Origin: Alphaproteobacteria bacterium
GTDB lineage: Bacteria > Pseudomonadota > Alphaproteobacteria > UBA6615
NCBI GenBank assembly: GCA_028822385.1
Contig: JAPKDV010000004.1
Coordinates: forward strand, 1 to 47,883
DNA: 47,883 bases
Reading direction: 5' to 3'
Each line of letters opens with the position of its first letter. Position 1 is the first letter of the stretch. The notes beneath the pieces are model-generated. The model was not told the DNA's origin. It worked only from the letters and a program-made list of their open reading frames with translations, and did no database searches. A program made the translations under genes and the position numbers. Positions 31,497 through 42,195 of the stretch are shown one piece after another.

Positions 31497-32822
31497 CTAT
31501 GACGCCGCCCGTTCGGAAATCCAATCACCCAGCACTTCGATTGCAATTTCAGATTTCTCGTCTTCACCCCGGCGCTTGACCTCGACCTTGCCGTCCTTGA
31601 TTCCGCGCGGACCGATGGTAATTTGCCAGGGGATACCCACTAGGTCCATATCTGCAAATTTGGCACCTGCGCGTTCGTCACGGTCGTCATAGATCGCTTC
31701 GATGCCCGCAGCACGCAGGTCGGCGTAAATCTTCTCACTTGCCGCGTCGCAATCGCTATCACCGACCTTCAGGTTGATGAGCCCGACCAACCATGGGGCA
31801 ACGGATTCCGGCCAGATAATACCGGCGTCATCATGGGACGCTTCGATAATCGCCCCTACGAGGCGCGAAACACCAATGCCGTAGCTGCCCATTTCCAGCG
31901 TAATCTGCTGTCCATCCGGTCCCTGTACGATGGCGCCGAGCGGTTCGGAATACTTGGTACCGAAATAGAAGATATGCCCGACCTCGATCCCCCGTGCCTT
32001 CACCAGCTGGTCACCTGCAATTGGGCAGTTGTCCGGGTCATGTTTCTCATCTGTCGCCGCATAGTGATTTGACCAAATTTCCACAGTGCCACCGAGATCA
32101 CTATCATAATCGACTTCGTGACCCGGTGCAGGCATTTCCAGCAGTGCCCTATCACAGAAGACCGCGCTCTCTCCGGTCTCAGCCAGAACGATGAATTCGT
32201 GGCTGAGATCACCACCGATCGGTCCCGTGTCAGCCGCCATCGGAATTGCTGTCAGGCCCATCCGAGCATAGGTGCGTAGATAGGCGACGAACATCTTATT
32301 GTAGGAATGCCGGGCGCTTTCATAATCAATATCAAAGGAGTAATTGTCCTTCATCAGGAATTCCCGCCCGCGCATCACGCCAAATCTTGGACGCACCTCA
32401 TCGCGGAACTTCCACTGGATATTGTATAGATTCTTCGGCAGATCACGGTAGCTGTTGATCTCGTTGGCCACGATATCGGTGATGACCTCTTCCGCAGTCG
32501 GACCAAACAGCATCTCTCGGCCGTGCCGGTCTTCAATGCGAAGCATTTCTTTGCCATAGTCATCGTAACGACCGGATTTTTGCCAGACTTCCGCAGACTG
32601 GATCGTGGGCATCAGAACTTCCTGCGCCCCGGCCCGGTCCTGTTCCTCGCGCACGATCTCCTCGATCTTACGAAGCACACGATAACCCGCAGGCAACCAA
32701 GTATAAATCCCGGCAGACGACTGCCGCACTAGACCGGCACGCAACATCAGGCGATGGGATACGATCTTTGCCTCGGACGGTGTCTCTTTGAGAGTCGGCA
32801 GGAATAACTGGCTGCGCCGCAT
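31497..32822 (-). CDS. proS: Proline--tRNA ligase (short form without a large editing insertion)
   Basis: [101 protein letters not shown]. Confidence 0.96.
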   Translation of the reverse strand: MRRSQLFLPTLKETPSEAKIVSHRLMLRAGLVRQSSAGIYTWLPAGYRVLRKIEEIVREEQDRAGAQEVLMPTIQSAEVWQKSGRYDDYGKEMLRIEDRHGREMLFGPTAEEVITDIVANEINSYRDLPKNLYNIQWKFRDEVRPRFGVMRGREFLMKDNYSFDIDYESARHSYNKMFVAYLRTYARMGLTAIPMAADTGPIGGDLSHEFIVLAETGESAVFCDRALLEMPAPGHEVDYDSDLGGTVEIWSNHYAATDEKHDPDNCPIAGDQLVKARGIEVGHIFYFGTKYSEPLGAIVQGPDGQQITLEMGSYGIGVSRLVGAIIEASHDDAGIIWPESVAPWLVGLINLKVGDSDCDAASEKIYADLRAAGIEAIYDDRDERAGAKFADMDLVGIPWQITIGPRGIKDGKVEVKRRGEDEKSEIAIEVLGDWISERAAS

Positions 32823-33242
32823 GTATTTATCTCCGGTCAAGCGTGGCGCGGCGGAGAGTAAGGAAAACGGGCCGCGCCTGTCCATGGCATTTGTCGACTA
32901 TTATAGGCAGCATAGGTTCAACTTTATTTAAGCTCATCCTGCCTGTTAAAGGAACTCCGGGCCAAGCCCCACTTCCTTGCGTAGCGAGCAGTGTACGTCA
33001 ACTTTTCGGTTAGGAAACTAGGTACAAAAATTTAGCCACAGGTCATCTTCTGGCAGCTCTTCTCCAGTTCATGCTGTGTGTTATTAGCCATCAGTTTCCC
33101 ATTGAACGAGACACGGCCATGCGAGGACACCCTAGCCTAGCCCGCCGCTAGGCACCCGGGAGAAACGGTGAGGAGATACCAAGGCTTGTCGCTAGATCAA
33201 TTGCAATAGGGATCAAGATTAACGTCTGGCACCACGATCTGA

Positions 33243-33416
33243 AACGGCACATTCCGATCTATCGAGGCCGCAGTGGTCACGCCGCTCACTTTCTCGATTG
33301 CGCACGGCATCGCGTTCGGTTTCATCACCTGCGCGGCGCCCAAGATCTTGTCGGGACGCTTCAGCGAAGCCAGCCCTGCAGTTTACATACTCGCATCAGG
33401 CTTCGGCTTTTTGTAA
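33243..33416 (+). pseudogene. C-terminal remnant of an NCS2 (AzgA/adenine-guanine-hypoxanthine type) permease
   Basis: Frame from 33243 to TAA at 33414-33416: NGTFRSIEAAVVTPLTFSIAHGIAFGFITCAAPKILSGRFSEASPAVYILASGFGFL*, resembling the conserved 'PLTFSIADGIAFGFI...K.LSGR' AzgA C-terminus. In-frame TGA at 33240-33242 directly upstream, and no ORF for the rest. Confidence 0.65.
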
Positions 33417-33458
33417 GGGTTCAACCTCATCGGCTGACCTAGAAACCAAAAGAATGTG

Positions 33459-33489
33459 AAACGGGCTAGGGGAAACCCCAGCCCGTTTT
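33459..33489 (-). terminator. Intrinsic terminator-like hairpin downstream of tag
   Basis: AAACGGGCT-A-GGGG-AAA-CCCC-AGCCCGTTT: 13-bp stem with one bulged base, 20 nt past the tag stop. T-rich flanks on both strands, so it may be bidirectional. Confidence 0.7.
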
Positions 33490-33509
33490 CATTTCAGCCT
33501 CTATTTAGC

Positions 33510-34049
33510 TCAGGCCTTGGCTAACCAGGGCGGATTGTGGGGCCGAATTTTTTCAAAGATCGGGCAGCTTTCTCTATGTGCACCGGGCAGATATCCGGAC
33601 CCCATCAGAAACGAGCTTGTAATATCTCCACCAGAAAACCAAAACGTCTTCTTGAACAGCCTGACCCAGTCTTCCTTGGACAGCGGATGATGGGCATCCA
33701 GCCAATTGGCGAAACCACCGTGGGTTTCTCGCATGTGACGGATACGCGTCGCGTTGGAAATCGCTGCATTGACCTTTAGCTTGTTGCGGATGATCCGGGA
33801 ATCATTAAGCAAACGCACCCGATTCTTCGGCCCGTAATCGGCGACAATATCCACATCGAAGCCGTCATAGGCCCTCGCAAAGCCTTCACGCTTCTTCAGT
33901 ATCGTCAGCCAGCTCAGGCCAGCCTGATTAATTTCCAGAATCAAGTGCTCGAACAGTTTGGATTCGTCGCGAACCGGAAATCCGTATTCGTTATCGTGGT
34001 ATGGGCCATGCCATTCATGACCCGGAGAAACATCACAGTATCCCGACAC
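33510..34049 (-). CDS. tag: DNA-3-methyladenine glycosylase I
   Basis: HGPYHDNEYGFPVRDESKLFEHLILEINQAGLSWLTILKKREGFARAYDGFD, RIIRNKLKVNAAISNA; candidate zinc ligands C5/H18 and C-terminal HRESC. Confidence 0.92.
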   Translation of the reverse strand: MSGYCDVSPGHEWHGPYHDNEYGFPVRDESKLFEHLILEINQAGLSWLTILKKREGFARAYDGFDVDIVADYGPKNRVRLLNDSRIIRNKLKVNAAISNATRIRHMRETHGGFANWLDAHHPLSKEDWVRLFKKTFWFSGGDITSSFLMGSGYLPGAHRESCPIFEKIRPHNPPWLAKA

Positions 34050-34099
34050 CGTTTTAGCCCCTTATAGTCGATGGAAATTACATCCCGGAGAGCATAACC

Positions 34100-35311
34100 A
34101 TTTCCAGCGATATACAAACCGACGCGCCCCCTAGCGTTGTAAAAATATTTCTAACCTTCCTCGTCCTTGGCGCGACGGCCTTTGGTGGACCCGTCGCGCA
34201 TTTCGGCTATTTCCGTACCGAATTCGTGGATCGCCGGCGCTGGATCAACGAACGCGGTTTCGCTGACCTCGTCTCCCTTTGCCAGTTCTTGCCCGGCCCG
34301 GCCTCTAGTCAGACCGGGATTGCCATCGGAATGATCCAGCGCGGCTGGCTGGGTGGATTTGCAGCATGGCTCGGATTCACCACACCCGCTGCAATCATCA
34401 TGATAGGGCTTGGCTTTGGGCTTTCCTTCGCCGAAACGCCGTCAGGACAAGGCGTGATCCACGGCCTCAAACTCGCGGCTGTAGCTGTAGTGGCCAATGC
34501 CCTGTGGGGTATGGCACGGAGCGCATGCGGTAGCCCCACCAAAGCGACCTTTGCGGCACTCGCCTGCGTAGCCATTCTTTTTGCGGGCTCCGCATGGCTG
34601 CAAATACTCGTCATTGCAGTCGCAGCATGCGCCGGAGCCCTGCTGATTAAGGAAGACCCTGCAAATATTGATGTGCCACCAGCCCAACCCTTAGGCCGCG
34701 CCATGGGCATTGGTCTGCTGTTTGTCTTCCTGCTGTTGCTGTTTGGGCTCCCGGTCCTTGCGGAGACTATCAAATCAGGCAATCTAGACGCCGTCGCAAG
34801 TTTCTACCGGGTCGGCTCACTGGTCTTTGGTGGTGGCCATGTGGTTCTCCCGTTGCTGGAGGCCGAACTTGTCCCTACGGGCTGGACCAGCACAGACACA
34901 TTTTTGGCCGGATATGGCGCGGCACAGGCGATTCCTGGCCCGATGTTCGCCCTGACCGGCTATCTGGGAAACGTTATCAATCCCGGAAACGGCTATCTGG
35001 GTGGCTGGGTCGGCGGGTTACTAGCGATTGGGGCCGTCTTCCTGCCCTCTTTCTTGCTGCTCGGTGCCACCTTGCCCTATTGGGACGCTCTACGATCACG
35101 TGAATGCATTCGTTCGGCCCTGAGCGGGGTCAATGCCGCGGTCGTGGGACTGCTACTCGCCGTGCTCTACACGCCTGTCTGGACATCGAGCGTGCGGGAC
35201 GCGTCGGACTTTGCAACCGTGGTAATCGCCGCCGTGCTGTTAGCCATGTGGCGGGCGCCATCTTGGCTCGTTGTACTTCTCGCTGCTGTCATCGGATTCT
35301 TCGGGGTTTAA
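34100..35311 (+). CDS. chrA: Chromate transporter (ChrA family, CHR)
   Basis: In-frame sequence upstream of the annotated GTG at 34226: ISSDIQTDAPPSVVKIFLTFLVLGATAFGGPVAHFGYFRTEFVDRRRWINERGFADLVSLCQFLPGPASSQTGIAIGMI..., the canonical ChrA N-terminus. Second half: GNLDAVASFYRVGSLVFGGGHVVLPLLEAELV...GYGAAQAIPGPMFALTGYLG. Start codon uncertain (ATT at 34100 proposed). Confidence 0.88.
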   Translation: MSSDIQTDAPPSVVKIFLTFLVLGATAFGGPVAHFGYFRTEFVDRRRWINERGFADLVSLCQFLPGPASSQTGIAIGMIQRGWLGGFAAWLGFTTPAAIIMIGLGFGLSFAETPSGQGVIHGLKLAAVAVVANALWGMARSACGSPTKATFAALACVAILFAGSAWLQILVIAVAACAGALLIKEDPANIDVPPAQPLGRAMGIGLLFVFLLLLFGLPVLAETIKSGNLDAVASFYRVGSLVFGGGHVVLPLLEAELVPTGWTSTDTFLAGYGAAQAIPGPMFALTGYLGNVINPGNGYLGGWVGGLLAIGAVFLPSFLLLGATLPYWDALRSRECIRSALSGVNAAVVGLLLAVLYTPVWTSSVRDASDFATVVIAAVLLAMWRAPSWLVVLLAAVIGFFGV

Positions 35312-35562
35312 ACCCGGATTTTCCCCGAGAGGCCCTGTAGCGACAGAATTTCAGCATCAATCACACCGTACAGAATACCAAACAACACGATCGTGATTCC
35401 TGTAGTGATCAGAATTTTTCGGCCCAGCATTGGACGTGCTGGCGCACCTCGATCATGACCGGCTTCCGGATTTTCCGTACGGCTCACGCCCCACGGCAAA
35501 ACCATGAACAGAGTGATCCACCAAATTATGATGAAGACGACGGTGGCGGTGACAGGATTCAT
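35308..35562 (-). CDS. DUF1467 family membrane protein
   Basis: MNPVTATVVFIIIWWITLFMVLPWGVSRTENPEAGHDRGAPARPMLGRKILITTGITIVLFGILYGVIDA. Confidence 0.88.
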   Translation of the reverse strand: MNPVTATVVFIIIWWITLFMVLPWGVSRTENPEAGHDRGAPARPMLGRKILITTGITIVLFGILYGVIDAEILSLQGLSGKIRV

Positions 35563-35568
35563 CCTCGA

Positions 35569-35973
35569 TTATACCTGCTCAAGCTCAACTAGGGTCCCAA
35601 CGAAATCCTTCGGGTGTAGGAATAGCACCGGCTTATCATGAGCTCCCGGTTTCGGCTCACCATCCCCCAACACCCTAGCACCCTGCGCCTTGAGTTGATC
35701 GCGGGCTGCGTAGATATCATCCACTTCGTAACAAATGTGATGCATTCCACCAGACGGGTTATTCTCCAGAAATCCTGCGATTGGTGAATCTGCACCCAAG
35801 GGATGGAGCAGTTCGATCTTTGTGTTGGACAGCTCCACAAACACAGTGGTCACACCGTGGGATGGTAGATCATGGGGCTCGGTCACAGTTGCGCCAAGCG
35901 TCTCTGAATAAACAGCCACTGCAGCTGCCAGATTGGGCACAACAATTGCCACATGGTTCAATCGTCCAATCAC
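35569..35973 (-). CDS. mce: Methylmalonyl-CoA epimerase
   Basis: VIGRLNHVAIVVPNLAAAVAVYSETLGATVTEPHDLPSHGVTTVFVELSNTKIELLHPLG...GGMHHICYEVDDIYAARDQLKAQGARVL. GTG start at 35973 preferred. Confidence 0.93.
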   Translation of the reverse strand: MIGRLNHVAIVVPNLAAAVAVYSETLGATVTEPHDLPSHGVTTVFVELSNTKIELLHPLGADSPIAGFLENNPSGGMHHICYEVDDIYAARDQLKAQGARVLGDGEPKPGAHDKPVLFLHPKDFVGTLVELEQV

Positions 35974-35986
35974 CGATGTTTGCTCC

Positions 35987-37657
35987 TTAGTCTTCCAGTC
36001 GCACGAGATGAACATCGGTCGTCGGGCTTTTGCCGCGCCGCAGCCGAAAGCTCTTGCGTACTGCCCGGCGTAACTGCTCGATCATAGCATCATCATCGTT
36101 ACGCTTCTTACCTTTGATCTTGGACAGTGCGTCAACCACGTCATCGAGCACATCATCCATCAAATCATAATCGTCATCAGTGTCGCCAAGAAGTCCCGCG
36201 GCCGAAAGCTGCGGCTCGGCCACGAGATGGTTCTTCTTATCCATCACAATTGTCAGTACTGCGGACCCGTTCCAGAGCATATGCGCACGCTCTCGCAGGT
36301 TCGGGTCCGTGATGCGGATCAGGTCCTTGCCATCAACTGCCAGTCGGTCAGTTTGTACCTGACCGCAAATCTCCGCACCATCCATATTCAAGCGCAGCAC
36401 ATCCCCATTGGAAATGATTGGTGTGTGAGCAACTCCACTTTCGCGCGCGATTTCCGCATGGGCTCGCAGATGCGGGGCTTCACCATGCACCGGTACTGCG
36501 ATCTTCGGTTTGATCCACTCATACATCTGCCGCAGCTCATCACTAGCCGGATGTCCCGAAACATGCACGAAATGATCGCGTTCAGTGATCACGTTAATGC
36601 CCTGTGATGTGAGCATGCTCTGCATCTGACCAATCGGACGTTCATTGCCGGGAATAATCCGCGACGAGAACACAACTGAGTCCCCTGATTCGAAGGAAAT
36701 ATGTGGATGATCGCCGCGTGCGATCCGTGGCAGGGCTGCCCGTGGTTCGCCCTGGCTACCCGTGCAGATCATCAACACGTTGTCCCGGGGCAACTGCATA
36801 GCTTCTTCTTCACGCAGAAAAGCCGGCAGATTTTTTAGATATCCAGTTTCGCGCGCTGCTTCGGTCATGGTCCACAATGAGCGCCCCACAAGACCAACCA
36901 CACGCCCATGAGCTTGGGCGACTTCCGCCAATGTTTGAACCCGCGCAACATTGCTCGCAAAGCAAGCAAACACGACCCGGTTCTTCATGGTGCCAACAAA
37001 GTCCATCAGGCTGGCACGCACATCGGCTTCCGAGCCGCTGTGCCCATCCACCATAGCGTTCGTGGAATCACCAATCATCGCCAATACACCAGCCTCACCA
37101 AGGGCGCGCAGCGCATCTGTATCAGGTGACCCCCCAACCATGGGACCGTCATCAAGTTTCCAATCACCAGTGTGATAGATGGTCCCCGCCCTGGTGCGCA
37201 TGATCACGCCACTGGGTTCAGGGATTGAATGCGTCATGTTCACCAGTGTCAGATCGAAGGGGTCGAGCGGGATGTTTCCCGACAGCGGCACTTCATGCAC
37301 CTTCACCTTGCCGGCAATCCCTGCCTCATCCAGCTTGCGGCGTAGAATTTTTGCTGTGAAGGCCGTCGCATAAACCGGGCAACGCAGCCGTGTCCAAAGA
37401 TGCGCAACGGCTCCGACATGATCCTCATGGGCATGAGTAATCACAATACCGACCAGATCCTTGCGCCGTTCCTCGATGAAGGTTGGGTCCGCCATCATCA
37501 CGTCGACGCCCGGCAGGCTCGGGTCACCAAAGGTGACACCACAATCGATTATCAGCCATTTACCGTCATGCCCATAGACATTGAGGTTCATACCGATCTC
37601 GCCCGTACCACCAAGGGGTACGAACAGAACTTCGTCTGAACCGGGAACAAGTGACAT
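35987..37657 (-). CDS. rnj: Ribonuclease J
   Basis: EVLFVPLGGTGEIGMNLNVYGHDGKWLIIDCGVTFG, ITHAHEDHVGAVAHLW, HTGDWKLDD, GDSTNA, VSGHPASDELRQMYEWIKPKIAVPVHGE. Confidence 0.96.
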   Translation of the reverse strand: MSLVPGSDEVLFVPLGGTGEIGMNLNVYGHDGKWLIIDCGVTFGDPSLPGVDVMMADPTFIEERRKDLVGIVITHAHEDHVGAVAHLWTRLRCPVYATAFTAKILRRKLDEAGIAGKVKVHEVPLSGNIPLDPFDLTLVNMTHSIPEPSGVIMRTRAGTIYHTGDWKLDDGPMVGGSPDTDALRALGEAGVLAMIGDSTNAMVDGHSGSEADVRASLMDFVGTMKNRVVFACFASNVARVQTLAEVAQAHGRVVGLVGRSLWTMTEAARETGYLKNLPAFLREEEAMQLPRDNVLMICTGSQGEPRAALPRIARGDHPHISFESGDSVVFSSRIIPGNERPIGQMQSMLTSQGINVITERDHFVHVSGHPASDELRQMYEWIKPKIAVPVHGEAPHLRAHAEIARESGVAHTPIISNGDVLRLNMDGAEICGQVQTDRLAVDGKDLIRITDPNLRERAHMLWNGSAVLTIVMDKKNHLVAEPQLSAAGLLGDTDDDYDLMDDVLDDVVDALSKIKGKKRNDDDAMIEQLRRAVRKSFRLRRGKSPTTDVHLVRLED

Positions 37658-37674
37658 GTTTGGAGACCTTATCT

Positions 37675-38448
37675 TCAGGCGATGCCGTTAAGGCGGGCGA
37701 TTTCCCGAAGACCAATCAAGGTGAGGTCGGGTTCAGTGGCGTCGATTACATCTGTTACATCGGCGAACAGGCCTGCCAGCCCGCCGGTCGCGACAACCGT
37801 GACCGGTTTGTCATATTCTTTCGCGATGCGCGGGATCATGCCTTCGATCATCGAGACATAACCCCAGAAAATACCGGACTGCATAGCTGGCACCGTGGCG
37901 CCACCGATGATTTTCTCCGGCTTCTCGATATTGACCCGCGGCAGCAGGGCACCTGCTGTGTAAAGCGCTTCGACCGACAGGTTGATGCCCGGGGCAATAA
38001 CACCGCCCCGGAAATTTCCGTCCGCATCGATAACGTCAAAGGTCGTTGCTGTTCCAAAATCGATCACAATCAAATCGCCAGGATAGCGAAGATGCGCACC
38101 GACCGCGGCAACCAGACGATCAGCACCCGCCTGCTCCGGCCGTTCGATGAGAACCTTGATTCCAATATTAACATTTGCGTCGCGCACGACCAGCGGCGTG
38201 ATGCCGAAATGCTCTTCGAGAAGATTTGTCAGATTGCGCCTGGTCCCCGGAACAACCGTCGTGACAATGGCCTGACTGACATCTTTCACAGCCAGTCCCC
38301 TAAGCGACATCAGCTGCGTGAGCCAGACGGCATATTCGTCAGATGTCCGCTGCGCCTGGGTCGCGATACGCCATTGACCACACTGCTTGTCCCCGTCAAA
38401 GACGGCGAACACGGTGTTGGTATTTCCACAATCGACGGCAAGCAGCAT
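37675..38448 (-). CDS. coaX: Type III pantothenate kinase
   Basis: [71 protein letters not shown]. Confidence 0.96.
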   Translation of the reverse strand: MLLAVDCGNTNTVFAVFDGDKQCGQWRIATQAQRTSDEYAVWLTQLMSLRGLAVKDVSQAIVTTVVPGTRRNLTNLLEEHFGITPLVVRDANVNIGIKVLIERPEQAGADRLVAAVGAHLRYPGDLIVIDFGTATTFDVIDADGNFRGGVIAPGINLSVEALYTAGALLPRVNIEKPEKIIGGATVPAMQSGIFWGYVSMIEGMIPRIAKEYDKPVTVVATGGLAGLFADVTDVIDATEPDLTLIGLREIARLNGIA

Positions 38449-39212
38449 TACGATACTCCGGTTGCGGAGTTGCTTACCGGGAAAACGTCCCCTGCCGCAA
38501 CGTACATCAAACTGCCGTCATGGCGGACGATCAGGTTACCCGAGGCATCAATACCCTCAAAGGCCCCGCTGACTGTACGATCAGGGAGTTTTACAGTGAT
38601 TGTCGAACCGAATGCTAGCGCCAGTTCATTCCATTGATATCGTATGGTAGCAAAGCCGTCCTGGCGCCATTCATCGAGAAGCTCAAACAATTTCGGCAGG
38701 AATGCCTCGATCAAATCCTCGATCGAGAACGCGGCCCCACAGGCCCGCAGATTGGTGGCATCGAGCAGCATTTCAGGATGGTTATCAACGTTCACACCAA
38801 TCCCGGCGATCACCCAGTCAACACCTCCCGCCCCGTCGTCAGAACTGTCGAGCAGGATGCCCGCAATCTTTTTTCCATCAACGAGAAGATCATTCGGCCA
38901 TTTCAGGACAGCGGGAATCTCAGACAAGGCGCGGATAGCGCTGGCCATCGCAACACCAACGACGAAACCCAGCTGAGAGGCTTCGGCAACCCGGCAATCC
39001 GGACGAAAAATGATCGAATGGTAAAGATTTCCCGGAGGTGACGCCCATTTCCGGCCGTGGCGTCCACGACCAGATGTCTGTTCACCTGCCCAGATAACTG
39101 TGCGGTCAGCAGCACCTTCCTCGGCAAGCTGCTTGGCCTCTTCGCTCGTACTGCCAATGCTCTTATGGGCAAACAGTTGGCACCCTGATGGCACCTGGGG
39201 GTATCGCATCAT
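38448..39212 (-). CDS. birA: Biotin--[acetyl-CoA-carboxylase] ligase
   Basis: [82 protein letters not shown]. Confidence 0.95.
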   Translation of the reverse strand: MMRYPQVPSGCQLFAHKSIGSTSEEAKQLAEEGAADRTVIWAGEQTSGRGRHGRKWASPPGNLYHSIIFRPDCRVAEASQLGFVVGVAMASAIRALSEIPAVLKWPNDLLVDGKKIAGILLDSSDDGAGGVDWVIAGIGVNVDNHPEMLLDATNLRACGAAFSIEDLIEAFLPKLFELLDEWRQDGFATIRYQWNELALAFGSTITVKLPDRTVSGAFEGIDASGNLIVRHDGSLMYVAAGDVFPVSNSATGVS

Positions 39213-40654
39213 GCGGCGAACAGAGCTGCCGCTGCTGTTTGGGCACCCGTCAGAACAGGGCCAAGGCCAATAAAGAAGAAGGCTGTGATCACCGCTGTTA
39301 CGGTCACCAGCACTGAAATCTCACGCCCCAGAAACTTATCGAAGGGCTCTGCGGACTCGTCAAAATACATCAGCTTGACGATACGCAGGTAATAGAACGC
39401 ACCAACCACACTGGTCAGAAGGCCCGCCACCGCGAGCACATAGAGCTCAGCATCAATGGCGGCCTTGAAGACAAAGAACTTGGCAAAGAAGCCACCGAGC
39501 GGCGGAATCCCCGCCATGGAGAACATGAAGATCGCAAGCGCGAGCGCCATCATCGGGTTGGTTTTGCTCAACCCGGCAAGGGAATTTATGTCCTCGACCA
39601 TTTGACCGCCACGACGCATCGCCAGGATACAGCCAAATGTACCAATGTTCATGAACAGGTAGATCGTCAGATAAAGCAATATGCCAGTGACGCCCTGCTC
39701 ATTCCCTGCTGCCAGACCGACCAGAACAAAACCCATATGGCCAATGGAACTGTAAGCCATCAGACGTTTGATATTGGTCTGCACAATGGCCGCAAACGAA
39801 CCCAGCATCATCGATGCCAGCGAGATGAACCAGATCACCTGCTGCCATTCCAAAACCAGAGCCCCAAACGGCTCCAGCATCACGCGCACAAAAAGGGCCA
39901 TAGCGGCAATTTTGGGTGCAATCGCAAAGAACGCTGTAACCGGTGTCGGCGCACCCTCGTAAACATCGGGTGTCCACATATGGAAAGGAACCGCCGATAC
40001 CTTGAAGGCTAGACCGGCCGCGATAAACACAATCCCGACGATCACGCCGATAGACGCACTCTCATCCGCACCAAACACCTGTGCGAGGACTTCGAAATTC
40101 GTGGAGCCCGCAAATCCGTAAACCAGAGACATGCCGTAGAGGAGGATGCCGGAGCTCAGCGCACCGAGAACAAAATATTTCAGACCCGCTTCAGACGACC
40201 GCAGGGTGTCGCGCCGGATCGCGGCGACCACGTAGAGCGCGAGGCTCTGCAATTCGATACCAAGATAGAGCGAGATCAGATCATTAGCAGAGACCATCAT
40301 CATCATACCCAGAACGGCAAAGACGATCAGGATCGGGAACTCGAACTGGTCAATGCCCTCACGCAGGTTGTACGGCACAGCCAGAATCAGGGATAACGCC
40401 GCACCAGCGATCAGCAATATCTTCGCAAACACTGCGAAATCATCGACGATGAACTGGCTGCCGAATGCGAGTGACGTGTCTGAAGGACCGGCAAAGACAA
40501 GAACGCCCGCAACGACAAATACGCCGACGCCCATCCAAGATACGATCCGCGCAGGGTTTTCCTTGCGGAATGCTCCGAACATCAACATCCCCATCGCTGC
40601 AATGGCGACGAAGAGTTCGGGCTGGATGACGGCGAGATCTGCAGAAATGTTCAT
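39209..40654 (-). CDS. nuoN: NADH-quinone oxidoreductase subunit N
   Basis: Multi-[86 protein letters not shown]. Confidence 0.96.
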   Translation of the reverse strand: MNISADLAVIQPELFVAIAAMGMLMFGAFRKENPARIVSWMGVGVFVVAGVLVFAGPSDTSLAFGSQFIVDDFAVFAKILLIAGAALSLILAVPYNLREGIDQFEFPILIVFAVLGMMMMVSANDLISLYLGIELQSLALYVVAAIRRDTLRSSEAGLKYFVLGALSSGILLYGMSLVYGFAGSTNFEVLAQVFGADESASIGVIVGIVFIAAGLAFKVSAVPFHMWTPDVYEGAPTPVTAFFAIAPKIAAMALFVRVMLEPFGALVLEWQQVIWFISLASMMLGSFAAIVQTNIKRLMAYSSIGHMGFVLVGLAAGNEQGVTGILLYLTIYLFMNIGTFGCILAMRRGGQMVEDINSLAGLSKTNPMMALALAIFMFSMAGIPPLGGFFAKFFVFKAAIDAELYVLAVAGLLTSVVGAFYYLRIVKLMYFDESAEPFDKFLGREISVLVTVTAVITAFFFIGLGPVLTGAQTAAAALFAA

Positions 40655-40668
40655 ATTTTCTCCCTGAC

Positions 40669-42183
40669 CTAACGACCGGCCAAGTTCAACGGCCCGGCAA
40701 CAGCGACCGCGGACTGATAGTTCTGCAGCAAGTTCGAAACGGTCGCGTCAAACACGCTCAGGAATGGATCGGGCCAAATCCCCATCCAGAAGACCAGAAT
40801 AACAAGCGGCGTAAAGATCGCGATTTCCCGCGGCTCAAGATCAAGAATCTGCTTGAGATGTTCCTTGTCCAGCTTGCCGAAGATGACCCGTCGATATAGG
40901 TACAGCATATAGGCGGCCCCCAGGATCACGCCGGTCGATGCCAAGGACGCCACCCAAGTGTTGTCCTGAAAAGCTCCAACCAAAATCAGAAATTCGCCCA
41001 CAAATCCGCCGGTTCCGGGCAATCCCACAGAACCTAACATGAAGATCATGAAGACAAATGCGAAGCGAGGCATCCGTTCTACCAAACCACCATAATGCGC
41101 GATCTCGCGGCTATGTTCGCGGTCGTAGACCACACCGACGCACAAGAAGAGCGCGGCGGAAATAATACCGTGACTGAGCATCTGGAACATCGCGCCATCA
41201 ATGCCCTGTTGCGTGGCTGTAAAGATACCGATCGTGACAAAACCCATATGAGCGACCGATGAATAAGCAATCAGCTTCTTCATATCTTCCTGCGCGAGAG
41301 CCACCAGCGAAGTGTAGATGATTGCAATCACAGACAGGGTGTAGATCAACGGAACGAATTGTTCTGAGGCGATCGGCAACATTGGCAGCGAGAAACGCAG
41401 GAAACCGTAGCCACCCATTTTCAGCAGCACACCAGCCAGGATCACCGACCCGGCGGTCGGCGCTTCGACATGAGCGTCAGGCAACCAAGTATGAACCGGC
41501 CACATCGGCATCTTCACCGCAAAGGACGCGAAGAATGCGAGCCACAACCAAGTTTGCATTTCCGGCGGCACCGCATAGGCGATCAAGGTTGGAATATCGG
41601 TCGTGCCGACTTCGAAATAGAGGGTCAGCAGCGCAGCCAGCAAGAGTACCGAACCCGCCAGAGTATAGAGAAAGAACTTGAAGGCCGCATACACACGACG
41701 CGGCCCACCCCAGACACCGATGATGATGAACATAGGGATCAGCACAGCTTCGAAGAAGATGTAGAACATCACGAAATCGAGGGCGGCAAAGGTGCCAATC
41801 ATCATCGTCTCCAGGACGAGGAAGGCGATCATGTACTCTTTCACGCGCGTGGTGATGGCCTTCCAGGAGGCAAGAACACAGATCGGTGTGAGGAATGTCG
41901 ACAGGATCACGAAGAACAGCGAAATTCCATCAATGCCCATATGATAAGCAATGTTGAAGCTCGGCAACCATTCGAGCCGCTCGACGAACTGGAAATCCGC
42001 CGTGGACTTATCGAAATTGAGCCAAAGCAACAGGCTGATCACGAAGGTCGCCAGAGACGTCCAGAGCGTGGCCCAGCGTGCATTTCGTGCGACGGTTAGC
42101 TCATCACCACGGATAAGCAAGATAAACGCCACGCCAATCAGTGGCAGGAACGTCGTCAGGGAAAGAATGGGAAATGATTCCAT
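40669..42183 (-). CDS. nuoM: NADH-quinone oxidoreductase subunit M
   Basis: [85 protein letters not shown]. Confidence 0.97.
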   Translation of the reverse strand: MESFPILSLTTFLPLIGVAFILLIRGDELTVARNARWATLWTSLATFVISLLLWLNFDKSTADFQFVERLEWLPSFNIAYHMGIDGISLFFVILSTFLTPICVLASWKAITTRVKEYMIAFLVLETMMIGTFAALDFVMFYIFFEAVLIPMFIIIGVWGGPRRVYAAFKFFLYTLAGSVLLLAALLTLYFEVGTTDIPTLIAYAVPPEMQTWLWLAFFASFAVKMPMWPVHTWLPDAHVEAPTAGSVILAGVLLKMGGYGFLRFSLPMLPIASEQFVPLIYTLSVIAIIYTSLVALAQEDMKKLIAYSSVAHMGFVTIGIFTATQQGIDGAMFQMLSHGIISAALFLCVGVVYDREHSREIAHYGGLVERMPRFAFVFMIFMLGSVGLPGTGGFVGEFLILVGAFQDNTWVASLASTGVILGAAYMLYLYRRVIFGKLDKEHLKQILDLEPREIAIFTPLVILVFWMGIWPDPFLSVFDATVSNLLQNYQSAVAVAGPLNLAGR

Positions 42184-42195
42184 AATACGAGGCCC

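Noticed and set aside
33131-33152. CCTAGC...GCTAGG inverted repeat as a mobile-element end
   Set aside because: Single 6-bp repeat with no transposase or matching distal end; likely chance.
32886-33240. Possible further pseudogene fragments or the minus-strand small frame MANNTQHELEKSCQKMTCG upstream of the permease relic
   Set aside because: Short and not assignable to any family by eye; treated as non-coding/decayed sequence.
37651-38637. 328-aa + strand ORF opposite coaX/birA
   Set aside because: Long but entirely antisense to two convincing enzymes; no family signature.
41470-42099. 209-aa + strand ORF opposite nuoM (His/Glu/Arg-rich)
   Set aside because: Antisense of a hydrophobic multi-TM gene, which characteristically gives charged shadow ORFs.
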